A stretch of 64,000 nt of DNA from Dasania sp. GY-MA-18 (GTDB lineage Bacteria > Pseudomonadota > Gammaproteobacteria > Pseudomonadales > Dasaniaceae). This document shows positions 36,696 through 46,041 of this stretch, piece by piece (the first letter of the stretch is position 1; each line of letters opens with the position of its first letter). The notes under the pieces are model-generated. The model saw only the letters and a program-made list of their open reading frames with translations, was not told the DNA's origin and searched no databases. A program made the position numbers and the translations under genes. The DNA lies in NCBI RefSeq assembly GCF_024734385.1, contig NZ_JANHAP010000015.1, positions 1-64,000 on the forward strand, written 5' to 3'.

Positions 36696-38513
36696 TTACA
36701 GAGCCTCAGCATAATCATTAATCACCGACACAAACTCGGCCCCGTATTTTTCCAGTTTATTCTCACCTACGCCGTGTATGGCCAACATTTCAGGCAGCGA
36801 CATGGGCATGACTTCAATCATCTCGCGCAGGGTTTTATTGCCAAACACCACATAGGGCGGCACATTGTTTTCATCGGCTATACGCTTGCGACAATCCCGC
36901 AAGGCGTTCCACAAAGCTTCATGCTCTATAGGCACTTCTGTTTTACTGGGCTGACGTTTGCTGCTACTGATTTTTAATTCTTCTTTACGTAATTGCAGAG
37001 CCTGTTCGCCTTTTAAAATCGGACGGCACTGCTCGGTTAATTGCAGCGCGCTATAACCCTCTACATCTACCCGCAATAAGCCCCGCACGACTAATTGGCG
37101 TATGACCGAGCGCCACTGCGGCTCGGAAATATCCTTACCTATGCCAAAAGTGCTGAGTTGCTGGTGGCCATGCTGCAAAACTTTGTCGCTTTCCTTGCCC
37201 TGCAACACATCCAAAATATGGCCTACCCCAAAGCGTTGGCCGGTGCGATAAATGGCTGATAGCACCTTTTGTGCCGCCACACTGGCATCCCAGGTTTCGG
37301 GAGGGATCTGGCAGTTATCACAGTTGCCACAATGTTCTGAAGCTTCATCATTAAAATAATTCAACAACACTTTGCGACGACAGCTGGTGACCTCACACAG
37401 CCCTAACATGGCATCCAGCTTATGGCGCTCTACCCGTTTAAACTGCTCGGCCCCTTCCGATTGTGCCAGCATTTGCTGCAGGCGCACTACGTCTTGCAAG
37501 CCGTAAACCATCCAGGCTTCAGAATCACCACCATCGCGACCCGCCCTACCGGTTTCTTGATAGTAGGCCTCTATGCTTTTGGGTAAATCCAAGTGGGCAA
37601 CAAAGCGTACATCGGGTTTATCTATACCCATACCAAAGGCAATAGTGGCGACGATGATCACGCCCTCTTCCCGTAAAAAACGATTTTGATGGCTTTCACG
37701 CAGCTGTGCCGGTAAGCCTGCATGGTAGGGCAACGCATTATAGCCCTGCTTAGTCAGCCACTCGGCGGTGTCCTCCACTTTGCGACGCGACAGGCAATAA
37801 ACAATGCCCGCCTCGCCTTGGCGATTTTTTAAAAAGGCCAGCAATTGTTTACGTGCATTGCTTTTAACTGCAATGGCATAGCGTATGTTGGGGCGGTCGA
37901 AACCACCGACAAACTGCTGGGCTTGCTGCAGCGACAGCCTGTGAATAATTTCTTGCCGGGTGCGCACATCGGCAGTGGCGGTTAAAGCTACCCGCGGCAC
38001 CTGCGGAAAATAATCGTGCAATAAGCTTAGGGATAAATAGTCAGAGCGGAAATCATGGCCCCACTGCGAAACACAGTGAGCCTCGTCTATAGCAAATAAT
38101 GCCAGCTGGCATTGCGACAGTAATTGCAGAGTGCGCTCTTGTATCAAACGCTCAGGGGCGATGTAGAGTAAATCCAGTTGCTGATCGCGCAGCTGTTGCT
38201 CTACATGATTTTGCTCGGCAATAGAGAGCGTAGAGTTTAAATAGGCCGCCGAAACACCCAGCTGGCGCATAGCATTAACCTGATCTTGCATCAGGGCAAT
38301 CAAGGGCGAAATCACTATGCCCACTCCCGGCCGCAAGATGGAAGGCAGTTGATAACAGAGTGATTTCCCCGCCCCAGTAGGCATTAACACCAAGGCATCG
38401 CCGCCAGCCACTAAGGTGTTTATTACCGCCTCTTGATCGCCACGAAAACTATCGTAGCCATAGAGTTGCTGTAGTAGTGCTTGCGGGGTTTGGGTGTGGG
38501 GCGTTGTTATCAT
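36696..38513 (-). CDS. recQ: ATP-dependent DNA helicase RecQ
   Basis: A 605-residue 3'-5' helicase for recombination and replication repair. Walker A is [16 protein letters not shown], box II is [16 protein letters not shown], motif VI is [12 protein letters not shown]. The RQC zinc site is [10 protein letters not shown] with CGNCDNC, and an HRDC domain ends the protein. ATG 38513 is preferred over an in-frame GTG at 38528; a TATAAT lies 7-12 bp upstream of that ATG on the minus strand, so the transcript could begin at or near the start codon. It is divergent from bioA. Confidence 0.95.
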   Translation of the reverse strand: MITTPHTQTPQALLQQLYGYDSFRGDQEAVINTLVAGGDALVLMPTGAGKSLCYQLPSILRPGVGIVISPLIALMQDQVNAMRQLGVSAAYLNSTLSIAEQNHVEQQLRDQQLDLLYIAPERLIQERTLQLLSQCQLALFAIDEAHCVSQWGHDFRSDYLSLSLLHDYFPQVPRVALTATADVRTRQEIIHRLSLQQAQQFVGGFDRPNIRYAIAVKSNARKQLLAFLKNRQGEAGIVYCLSRRKVEDTAEWLTKQGYNALPYHAGLPAQLRESHQNRFLREEGVIIVATIAFGMGIDKPDVRFVAHLDLPKSIEAYYQETGRAGRDGGDSEAWMVYGLQDVVRLQQMLAQSEGAEQFKRVERHKLDAMLGLCEVTSCRRKVLLNYFNDEASEHCGNCDNCQIPPETWDASVAAQKVLSAIYRTGQRFGVGHILDVLQGKESDKVLQHGHQQLSTFGIGKDISEPQWRSVIRQLVVRGLLRVDVEGYSALQLTEQCRPILKGEQALQLRKEELKISSSKRQPSKTEVPIEHEALWNALRDCRKRIADENNVPPYVVFGNKTLREMIEVMPMSLPEMLAIHGVGENKLEKYGAEFVSVINDYAEAL

Positions 38514-38604
38514 GGCGCAATTATACACAGCTCATGGGTTTTCGTTGTGGTTAGTGTTGGCTTTTCATTACAATAGGCTTTTTGCCAGCAATACAGGCCA
38601 GCTT

Positions 38605-39900
38605 ATGTCCAACTCCGCCCTTAGCACCGAACAAATTTTAGCCATAGACAAAGCCCATATCTGGCACCCCTATGCCTCCATGACCGATGCACCGCCCAGT
38701 TACCCTGTGGTGTCGGCCAAAGGTGTGCGCCTAAAGCTGGCTGACGGCCGCGAGTTAATAGACGGCATGTCATCTTGGTGGGCCGCCATACACGGTTACA
38801 ACCATCCGGTGCTAAACCAAGCCGCCAAGACTCAACTGGATGATATGTCCCATGTCATGTTTGGCGGTATTACCCACCCCCCCGCCGCCAAATTGGCCAA
38901 ACTGCTAGTGGATATTACTCCTGCGCCGCTGTCTAAAGTGTTTATTAGTGACTCAGGTTCTGTGGCGGTAGAAGTCGCTATTAAGATGGCTTTGCAATAT
39001 TGGTACTCCATAGGCCGCAAAGAGAAAAATCAATTATTAACCGTGCGCAATGGCTACCACGGCGACACCTTTGGCGCCATGGCGGTATGTGACCCCACCA
39101 CGGGTATGCATCATATTTTTCAAGATGTATTGCCTCAGCACCATTTTGTCGCCCAGCCTCAATGCCGCTTTGATGAAAGCTTTGAAGAGCAACATATAGC
39201 CGACATGAAAGCCGCGCTAGAGCAGCATCATCAACAACTGGCAGCGGTGATTATAGAGCCCATAGTGCAAGGCGCCGGCGGTATGCATTTTTACTCCCCC
39301 GCTTACCTAACACGGCTGCGCCAGCTGTGCGATGAATACGATGTGCTGTTAATACTGGATGAAATTGCCACCGGCTTTGGCCGCACCGGTAAATTATTTG
39401 CCTGCGAGCACGCCAATATCAGCCCCGATATTATGTGCCTAGGCAAAGCCATTACCGGTGGCTATTTGAGTCTAGCGGCCACCCTATGCACCGAAAAAAT
39501 CAGCACGGGTATTAGCCAGGGCGAAGCCGGCTGCTTTATGCACGGCCCTACCTTTATGGGCAACCCGCTGGCCACGGCAGTAGCCTGCGCCAGCATAGAG
39601 CTACTACTATCTCAGCCTTGGCAACGGGTAGTCGCTAATATAGAGCAGCAATTGCAACAGGGCTTAAAACCCGCGCAAGATTTAGCGCAGGTCGCGGAAG
39701 TACGCGTACTGGGAGCGATAGGGGTAATAGAAATGAAAGAGGCCGTGAATATGGCCACTATACAAAAACAATTGGTAGACGAGGGGGTATGGATTAGACC
39801 CTTTGGCAAACTGGTTTATACCATGCCGCCCTTTATTATTAGCGATGAAGACCTGGCAACGCTATGCGCTAAAATTGTCAAAGTCCTCAGCCTGCAATAA
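38605..39900 (+). CDS. bioA: Adenosylmethionine-8-amino-7-oxononanoate aminotransferase
   Basis: A 431-residue PLP enzyme of biotin synthesis that makes 7,8-diaminopelargonate with SAM as amino donor. It has the family N terminus HIWHPYASM, GMSSWWAAIHGYNHP, the PLP-binding DEIATGFGRTGKLFA and the lysine in LGKAITGGYLSLAAT near residue 275. ATG 38605 (MSNSALSTEQ) is chosen with CAGG 7 bp upstream; the frame opens 111 bp earlier inside the recQ intergenic region without family similarity. No other bio gene is nearby, and no BirA-type operator is visible. Confidence 0.95.
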   Translation: MSNSALSTEQILAIDKAHIWHPYASMTDAPPSYPVVSAKGVRLKLADGRELIDGMSSWWAAIHGYNHPVLNQAAKTQLDDMSHVMFGGITHPPAAKLAKLLVDITPAPLSKVFISDSGSVAVEVAIKMALQYWYSIGRKEKNQLLTVRNGYHGDTFGAMAVCDPTTGMHHIFQDVLPQHHFVAQPQCRFDESFEEQHIADMKAALEQHHQQLAAVIIEPIVQGAGGMHFYSPAYLTRLRQLCDEYDVLLILDEIATGFGRTGKLFACEHANISPDIMCLGKAITGGYLSLAATLCTEKISTGISQGEAGCFMHGPTFMGNPLATAVACASIELLLSQPWQRVVANIEQQLQQGLKPAQDLAQVAEVRVLGAIGVIEMKEAVNMATIQKQLVDEGVWIRPFGKLVYTMPPFIISDEDLATLCAKIVKVLSLQ

Positions 39901-39928
39901 GGCTGCTTTTAGCAGGTCTTATAGCCAT

Positions 39929-39959
39929 AAAAAAACCGAGGTATTAACTCGGTTTTTTT
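39929..39959. terminator. Bidirectional terminator between bioA and csrA
   Basis: A7, stem ACCGAG / CTCGGT, T7. It ends bioA on the plus strand and csrA on the minus strand, whose stop is 6 bp away. Confidence 0.9.
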
Positions 39960-39964
39960 ATGGT

Positions 39965-40156
39965 TTAAGCTTCTTTTTGGTTACCAATTTCAGCTTGACC
40001 GTGTATGCGCTCATATATTTCTTCGCGGTGGACTTCAACATCGCGTGGGGCATCTATACCTATACGAATTTGATTGCCCTTGCTGGCTAATACAGTCACT
40101 GTGACATCATCACCGATTTTCAGTGACTCACCGACTCTTCTAGTTAAAATCAACAT
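39965..40156 (-). CDS. csrA: Carbon storage regulator CsrA
   Basis: A 63-residue RNA-binding dimer that blocks or stabilises target mRNAs at GGA motifs. The sequence [20 protein letters not shown] is the canonical start, followed by [20 protein letters not shown] with the conserved Arg44 region. ATG 40156 is supported by AGGAG 8 bp upstream; the frame extends 14 codons further but only through leader sequence. That leader contains GGA around the RBS, which would allow autoregulation. Confidence 0.95.
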   Translation of the reverse strand: MLILTRRVGESLKIGDDVTVTVLASKGNQIRIGIDAPRDVEVHREEIYERIHGQAEIGNQKEA

Positions 40157-40318
40157 AGTTACAACTCCTAAAGGTAATATCCCTGGTAGTTCCATCAACT
40201 AACTATGCGCTATCGTATAGCATCAAAGGTGCTACATCAATGACGACTTATACCTATACACCTAATTAAAGTTCCTGATGCTCAATAATTCAAGGAGGCT
40301 GCCGATATCTGGTCTACA

Positions 40319-40334
40319 CTTATTCCCGAATAAG
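40319..40334 (+). promoter_or_regulatory. Perfect palindrome upstream of TonB receptor gene
   Basis: CTTATTC-CC-GAATAAG, a 7 bp perfect dyad 37 bp before the receptor start codon. It could be an operator. No regulator is encoded nearby. AGGAGG at 40292-40297 just upstream has no matching open frame. Confidence 0.35.
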
Positions 40335-40371
40335 CCCCCACATAACTTAATTTAGATAATTTGGAATAACA

Positions 40372-42669
40372 TTGAATAAGAATTATACGAAAACAATAGG
40401 CTTACTAGGTTTTGGTAGTTTGTTCATATTAGCCAATCCTAGCTTAGCGAATAGCCCCACACCCTCCCATCCACAGGCCTTAGAAGAAGTGTTAGTCACG
40501 GCCTTAAGGCGCGAGCAAGCACTATCCAAAGTGCCCTTGGCGGTTAACGTGCTGAGCGCAGACTTAATCCAACGCTCCAGCCTGCAAACCCTTAGCGAAA
40601 TCTCGGCGCTGGTACCCAACCTGCAGGTGGCACAACCCAATGGCGAAGTACTACCGCTGTTCTCCATACGCGGCATTAGCATGGCGGATTACAGCACTAA
40701 CCAATCCAGCCCCGTGGGTATCTATCAAGACGGGGTTTATCTCAGCAGCAATTTCATGCACGGCCTAGCCATGTTTGACTTGCAACGGGTGGAAGTCTTA
40801 AAAGGGCCACAGGGGACCTTATACGGCCGCAATACCACGGCTGGGGCCATCAACCTACTGAGCAATAGCCCAGACTTTACTGCCGATGGCTACGCCTCAT
40901 TAAGCCTAGGTAATTACAATGCCCACGAATTTAACGGTGCCTATGAGACGCCCTTGATAGAGAATAAGCTGGCCGCACGCTTAGCCACCAATATTGCTCG
41001 CACCGATGGCTATAGCGAAAATCATACCCCAGGCCTAGATGACCTCAACCAAGTTGACCGTCAATCTTATAGATTAAGCCTGCGCTATCAGGCCAACGAC
41101 AACGTAGAAGCCATACTCAAACTTAACAGCAGCCGCAGCGACACCAACGCCCCCGCGGTAATACCTGAAGCCACCATAGCCACGGCAGCAGGCAATATAG
41201 ATGTACTCAGTGCCACCCTAGGGCTGTTTAGCCAACCTTTTTATGTACGCCCCAGTGGCTTTGACGGCCACGATGCCAATAATGGCAAAAATGGCAAAAT
41301 GGCTATAGCGGTAGACGGTGCCAGCTTGGCACTTAACTGGCAGCTGGACAGCGTTAACCTAAACTCCACCACCGCTTACTACGATAGCAGCTATGATTTG
41401 CGCGCCGATAGCGATGGCACCCCCCAACAGTTACTGGAGCTGGACTACCTCACCGACAGCCGCCAGTTCAGCCAGGAATTTAGCATTAGCAGCCTAGAGA
41501 CCGCACCGCTAGGCTATATTGCCGGGGTTTACTACCACCAAGACAGCGTAGACACCCACGTCACCTTTGATTACTTCCACAGTCTGGAGGCTGTATTACC
41601 CGGCTACGCCCCTCCCAACACTGGCTTTACCCAAGAGCAGCGCTACGAGCAAGACAGGCACTCACTAGCCATCTACGGCCAGCTAGACTACCAGCTTAGC
41701 GATGCGCTCACCCTCACCGCTGGCCTGCGCTATACCCGCGACCGCAATAAGCAATACAACGTTAACACTTCCATTGGCAATTACGCTGGAGTCCCCTTGG
41801 AGGGTTTAATCCCCCTAACATTCCCCTATGAGCCCAATGCGGCATACCCCAGCCAACGCATTAATGATGAAGAGTGGACCGGCACCAGCAAGCTGGCCTA
41901 CCAGCTCAGCGATGAGCACATGCTCTACGGCTCTTACAGCCGCGGTTATCGCGGTAGCGCTTTTAACGGCGCCGCGGTGAATGACGCCAGCGAGTTGGCC
42001 CCGGTAGACCCGGAGTATGTCAACGCCTATGAAATTGGTGCCAAGGGGCAATGGTTAAACGGCCAGCTGCAATACCGCTCGGCACTGTTTTACTACGACT
42101 ATCGCGGCCTGCAATTTATTAATATAGTCGGCACCCGCCAGTTGCTGGAAAGTGCCGACAGAGCCAGCGTTAAAGGCTTGGATTTAGAGCTAAACGCCCA
42201 AATCACCGAACAACTCAGCCTGCAAGCGGGGCTGGGCTTGATAGACTCGGAATTTAAAAAAGGCATCAATCTAGATGCGGGTGGCCAAAGTTGGGATCTA
42301 TCGGGTAATGCGTTAGCCAATGCCCCCGATATCAATGCCAATCTCTCTGCCAATTACCAGTGGCCAATTAAACAAGGGCAATTGGACTTTTACCTCAATT
42401 ATCAATTTATTGATGACCAATGGTTTACCGCCTTTAACGACAGCGCGGGCTACGACAGTATAGGCCAAAGCAACTACAGCCTGGTCGACGGCCGTATTAG
42501 CTTTACGCCCAGCAGCAACAGCAATATCAAGCTTGCCCTATGGGGTAAAAACCTAACGGATCAAGAGTACAAGGTCTACGCCATTAACCTCAGTGAAGCC
42601 TTTGGTTATAACTACACCATTAGGGGCGCACCACGCACCTACGGTATAGAGTTAAGCTATAACTTTTAA
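40372..42669 (+). CDS. TonB-dependent outer membrane receptor
   Basis: A 765-residue receptor. It has a signal peptide (about 1-26), then the TonB-box-like EEVLVTALRRE, a plug domain (about 45-165, with GISMADYSTNQSSPVGIYQDG and VLKGPQGTLYGRNTTAGAIN) and a 22-strand barrel ending in aromatic F (IELSYNF). It belongs to the FecA/CirA-like class often assigned to siderophores or to complex organic ligands; the substrate is not evident. It starts at TTG 40372 with GGA 6 bp upstream, so translation may be weak. It stands alone between two terminators. Confidence 0.9.
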   Translation: MNKNYTKTIGLLGFGSLFILANPSLANSPTPSHPQALEEVLVTALRREQALSKVPLAVNVLSADLIQRSSLQTLSEISALVPNLQVAQPNGEVLPLFSIRGISMADYSTNQSSPVGIYQDGVYLSSNFMHGLAMFDLQRVEVLKGPQGTLYGRNTTAGAINLLSNSPDFTADGYASLSLGNYNAHEFNGAYETPLIENKLAARLATNIARTDGYSENHTPGLDDLNQVDRQSYRLSLRYQANDNVEAILKLNSSRSDTNAPAVIPEATIATAAGNIDVLSATLGLFSQPFYVRPSGFDGHDANNGKNGKMAIAVDGASLALNWQLDSVNLNSTTAYYDSSYDLRADSDGTPQQLLELDYLTDSRQFSQEFSISSLETAPLGYIAGVYYHQDSVDTHVTFDYFHSLEAVLPGYAPPNTGFTQEQRYEQDRHSLAIYGQLDYQLSDALTLTAGLRYTRDRNKQYNVNTSIGNYAGVPLEGLIPLTFPYEPNAAYPSQRINDEEWTGTSKLAYQLSDEHMLYGSYSRGYRGSAFNGAAVNDASELAPVDPEYVNAYEIGAKGQWLNGQLQYRSALFYYDYRGLQFINIVGTRQLLESADRASVKGLDLELNAQITEQLSLQAGLGLIDSEFKKGINLDAGGQSWDLSGNALANAPDINANLSANYQWPIKQGQLDFYLNYQFIDDQWFTAFNDSAGYDSIGQSNYSLVDGRISFTPSSNSNIKLALWGKNLTDQEYKVYAINLSEAFGYNYTIRGAPRTYGIELSYNF

Positions 42670-42808
42670 GATTAGCTCAACTAAACACTCGCTACAGGGA
42701 AGTAGCTCCCGCTCTCTTCTCTCCCAGTTTTCTTCTCACCCACCAGCCATTATTTCAAGCCTAGCGCGCAAGCTATTTGATTTTATTATCAAGTTTTTTG
42801 GCAGCCAT

Positions 42809-42845
42809 AAAAAAAGCGCTAGCCATAACAACTAACGCTTTTTTT
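42809..42845. terminator. Bidirectional terminator between receptor gene and small ORF
   Basis: A7, stem AGCGCTAG / CTAACGCT with one mismatch, T7. It serves the plus-strand receptor gene and the minus-strand secD-secF-small ORF transcript. Confidence 0.8.
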
Positions 42846-42878
42846 AGTCTGGCTTGTTTAGCCAAAAAGCAAGACTAA

Positions 42879-43088
42879 TTACTCAGCTGCTTCTTCGCCA
42901 GCTTCTTCAGCAGGCGCTTCTTCTACAGGAGCAGGCGCAGCTTCAGTTAGCTTGATTAAGCCTTCAGCTAAAAGAATTTTTACTTTCTCTTCACCGTTGA
43001 TCGCTTTTTTATCGGCACCGATTACTGCATAACGCTCGTCGTTACGCTGCTTAATGGTGTACTCAGACGTCTTCTTTACTGTTTTCAT
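42879..43088 (-). CDS. Conserved small protein of unknown function
   Basis: A 69-residue soluble protein, MKTVKKTSEYTIKQRNDERY at the start and an alanine/glutamate/proline-rich acidic tail. A core of about 48 residues (YAVIGADKKAINGEEKVKIL) looks compact and conserved; similar small proteins occur in Pseudomonas relatives as far as I recall, without a known role. AAAGGATG just before ATG supports translation. It lies 56 bp after secF on the same strand. Confidence 0.75.
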   Translation of the reverse strand: MKTVKKTSEYTIKQRNDERYAVIGADKKAINGEEKVKILLAEGLIKLTEAAPAPVEEAPAEEAGEEAAE

Positions 43089-43144
43089 GGTTCATCCTTT
43101 CTACAGTGGTTAAGGTCAGGCACTATGCCCAGCCAGTTTAAAAA

Positions 43145-44065
43145 TTAAGGGAGCTCATCAACCTCACCGCCTTCTTTTTGAGGTGGGATTAAATCTTCTT
43201 TAGTAAGATCCATAGCAAGCAGCACATTGGCAGCCACATAAATCGATGAATAGGTACCAACAAACACACCAATTAGCAAAGCCATAGCAAAACCGTGTAT
43301 TAACTCACCGCCAAAAACAAACAAGGCAATTAATACCAACAAGGTGGTTAAGGAGGTCACCAAGGTTCTTGCCAAGGTTTCGGTTAAAGATATGTTAATA
43401 ATTTCTATAGGGCTGGCTTTACGCACCTTGCGAAAATTTTCACGGATGCGGTCAGACACCACGATAGTATCGTTAAGCGAGTAACCAATCACCGCTAATA
43501 CCGCCGCCAATACCGTCAAATCGAAATCGACTTGTAAGATAGAAAATATACCCAAAGTAATAATCACATCGTGTATTAACGCGGATACCGCACCTACCGA
43601 AAATTTAAACTGAAAGCGCAACGCCACATAAAGCATCACCAAACCCAAAGCCATTAACATAGCTAGGCCGCCCTGCTCTTTTAGTTCATCACCGACTTGC
43701 GGGCCGACAAACTCGACACGACGCAGCTCTATCTCACTGCTGACATCTTGGCTTAGCGTCTGGATGATTTCATTACCTAGCTGATCACTATGGCCATGAG
43801 GCAAGCGCACCAACACATCGGTATCGGAGCCAAAGTTAACCACCACAGCACCTTTATAACCGGCATTTTCTAAGGTTTTGCGCACATTTTGCAAAGGCTC
43901 AGCGACGCTGTAGTTTACCTCTACCAAAGTACCGCCAGTAAAATCTAAACCAAAGTTTAAGCCCTTGATTGCCAGCGAGCCTATAGACAGCAGCAGTAAT
44001 ATTAGAGAAATACCGGCAGCAATTTTTCGCTGCCCCATAAAATTAATTATTTTTTGTTCTGACAT
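43145..44065 (-). CDS. secF: Protein translocase subunit SecF
   Basis: A 306-residue inner membrane protein with six helices. It has GLNFGLDFTGGTLVEVNYS after helix 1, a periplasmic P4 region (about 40-130), then VAVIGYSLNDTIVVSDRIRENF and ETLARTLVTSLTTLLVLIAL. With SecD it uses proton flow to help pull secreted proteins through SecYEG. It lies 21 bp after secD. Length is normal. Confidence 0.96.
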   Translation of the reverse strand: MSEQKIINFMGQRKIAAGISLILLLLSIGSLAIKGLNFGLDFTGGTLVEVNYSVAEPLQNVRKTLENAGYKGAVVVNFGSDTDVLVRLPHGHSDQLGNEIIQTLSQDVSSEIELRRVEFVGPQVGDELKEQGGLAMLMALGLVMLYVALRFQFKFSVGAVSALIHDVIITLGIFSILQVDFDLTVLAAVLAVIGYSLNDTIVVSDRIRENFRKVRKASPIEIINISLTETLARTLVTSLTTLLVLIALFVFGGELIHGFAMALLIGVFVGTYSSIYVAANVLLAMDLTKEDLIPPQKEGGEVDELP

Positions 44066-44086
44066 AATATAACCGTTATTTCCGTG

Positions 44087-45952
44087 CTAAATAGAAAGCT
44101 TACCGACTTTACGGCCGCCATAAATTAAATTAACCAACGCTCTAGAACCAACGATGGCAGTGAACATTGAGGTGATAATACCCAGCGATAAAGTCACAGC
44201 AAAACCACGCACAGGGCCGGTACCTACGGCATAAAGTATTACCGCTACTAATAAGGTAGTGAGGTTGGCATCCATAATGGCAACAAAGGCACGCTCATAG
44301 CCGGAGTTAATCGCCTGCTGCGGCGACATGCGATTATTAAGCTCTTCTTTTATACGGGCAAAAATCAACACATTGGCATCTACTGCCATACCTACGGTTA
44401 ATACCACACCCGCAATGCCCGGCAGGGTTAAGGTAGCCGACATTAGCGACATCATAGCCACTAGCAATACCATATTGACCGCCAAGCCAACCACCGCTAT
44501 CACACCAAAGACGCGGTAATACAAAATCATAAAGGCGGCGACCAAGGTCAAACCAATTTGTACCGACATTAAGCCCAGTTGAATATTCTCGGCACCTAAT
44601 GACGGCCCTACGGTACGCTCTTCCACAAAATCCATGGGTGCAGCCAAGGCTCCGGCGCGCAGCAACAAGGCTAGCTCGGCCGCTTCGGCGGGGTTATCTA
44701 AACCGGTAATACGAAAGCGCACCCCCAAGGCCGATTGTATGGTGGCCAAGCTGATAATGCGCTTTTCATCATAGGGTATACGCACCGCCACTTCTTCACC
44801 GGCCTCGTTGATTTCATAACGAGTACGGCTTTTGCGCTCTATAAATAACACCCCTAAACGACGTTTAATATTATTGCGGGTAACGCGGTGCATCATGCTG
44901 CCGCCTTCGCTATCCAGGGTGATGTTAACTTCGGGCTGGCTGGTTTGCGGATCAAAACCTGCGGCGGCGTTGGCCACACGCTCACCGGTAATCACTACGT
45001 TGCGCTCTAACCATGCAGTGCCACGGCGCTCATCGCGGTATTGGAATTCTTCGCGGGTAGCACTGCTGGCGCTAAGCTTGGCCTCTAAGCGAAATTCCAG
45101 GTTGGCGGTTTTACCTAATATGCGCTTGGCTTCCGCGGTATCTTGTACACCAGGTAATTCCACCACTATGCGGTTGCGACCCTGACGCTGTACCAAGGGT
45201 TCTGACACCCCCAACTCGTTAACACGGTTGCGTAAGGTCGTTAAGTTTTGGCCTACTGCGTAGTCCTCTATCTCTTTGATTTTGGCTTCTGAAATTGTCC
45301 AGCGTAATTGATAACCACTGTCGCCGCTTATATCTTCACGTACCAACTCGGGGTATTCGCTGCGTATTTTTTTGCTGGCTTGTTGGCGCAGCTCTTCGGT
45401 TTTAAATTTACCGCGAATAAAACCGCCCTGCTCATCCAGGCTGACAAAACCGCGTATTTTTTCTTCTCGCAGCTGGCGTTTAATGCCTGTGTTGTAAAAC
45501 TCCATACGCTTGGCTAAGGCAGCCTGAGTATCCACCTCTAATAAAAAGTGCACGCCACCACTTAAATCCAAGCCCAGCTTCATGGGCTCTGCACCCCAGC
45601 TGCTCAACCAATCAGGGGTGGTTGAGGCTAGATTTAAGGCTACGATGTAACCATCACCCAGCGCGCGCTGTATCACGCTTTGGGCATGCAGTTGATCATC
45701 CCTATGCTGCAGGCGGATCAAGGCATTTTTTGCTTTATCGCCTATCTCCTCGCCAAAATATTCTATGCCGGCTTCCTGCAGTGCCTCGGTAACGCGGCTT
45801 AGGGCTTTGTCATCGATTAAGGTGGCGCTGCTCTCACCGGAAATTTGCACCGCCGGATCGGGGGTATAAAGATTAGGGGCGGCATAAAAGAAACCCACGC
45901 TGACAATAAACGCTATCAGCAGGTATTTCCAAACAGGAGTTTTATTAAGCAT
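44087..45952 (-). CDS. secD: Protein translocase subunit SecD
   Basis: A 621-residue inner membrane protein with six helices and a large periplasmic domain. It has MKLGLDLSGGVHFLLEVD near residue 125, RNRIVVELPGVQD near 258, and the C-terminal block VGMAVDANVLIFARIKEELN near 525. It precedes secF as usual. The gene normally upstream, yajC, is absent: purL lies 90 bp upstream instead. Confidence 0.96.
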   Translation of the reverse strand: MLNKTPVWKYLLIAFIVSVGFFYAAPNLYTPDPAVQISGESSATLIDDKALSRVTEALQEAGIEYFGEEIGDKAKNALIRLQHRDDQLHAQSVIQRALGDGYIVALNLASTTPDWLSSWGAEPMKLGLDLSGGVHFLLEVDTQAALAKRMEFYNTGIKRQLREEKIRGFVSLDEQGGFIRGKFKTEELRQQASKKIRSEYPELVREDISGDSGYQLRWTISEAKIKEIEDYAVGQNLTTLRNRVNELGVSEPLVQRQGRNRIVVELPGVQDTAEAKRILGKTANLEFRLEAKLSASSATREEFQYRDERRGTAWLERNVVITGERVANAAAGFDPQTSQPEVNITLDSEGGSMMHRVTRNNIKRRLGVLFIERKSRTRYEINEAGEEVAVRIPYDEKRIISLATIQSALGVRFRITGLDNPAEAAELALLLRAGALAAPMDFVEERTVGPSLGAENIQLGLMSVQIGLTLVAAFMILYYRVFGVIAVVGLAVNMVLLVAMMSLMSATLTLPGIAGVVLTVGMAVDANVLIFARIKEELNNRMSPQQAINSGYERAFVAIMDANLTTLLVAVILYAVGTGPVRGFAVTLSLGIITSMFTAIVGSRALVNLIYGGRKVGKLSI

Positions 45953-46041
45953 AGTTGTTCCATTATTAGCGCCGCCTTAATGGCAGCGCTCTAGGGTTGT
46001 TCTTGTTATTAAGGTCTTACGGTACTTGTTAAAGGCTGGAC

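Noticed and set aside
38514-38604. BirA operator between recQ and bioA
   Set aside because: No TTGTAAACC-N15-GGTTTACAA type inverted repeat was found on either strand.
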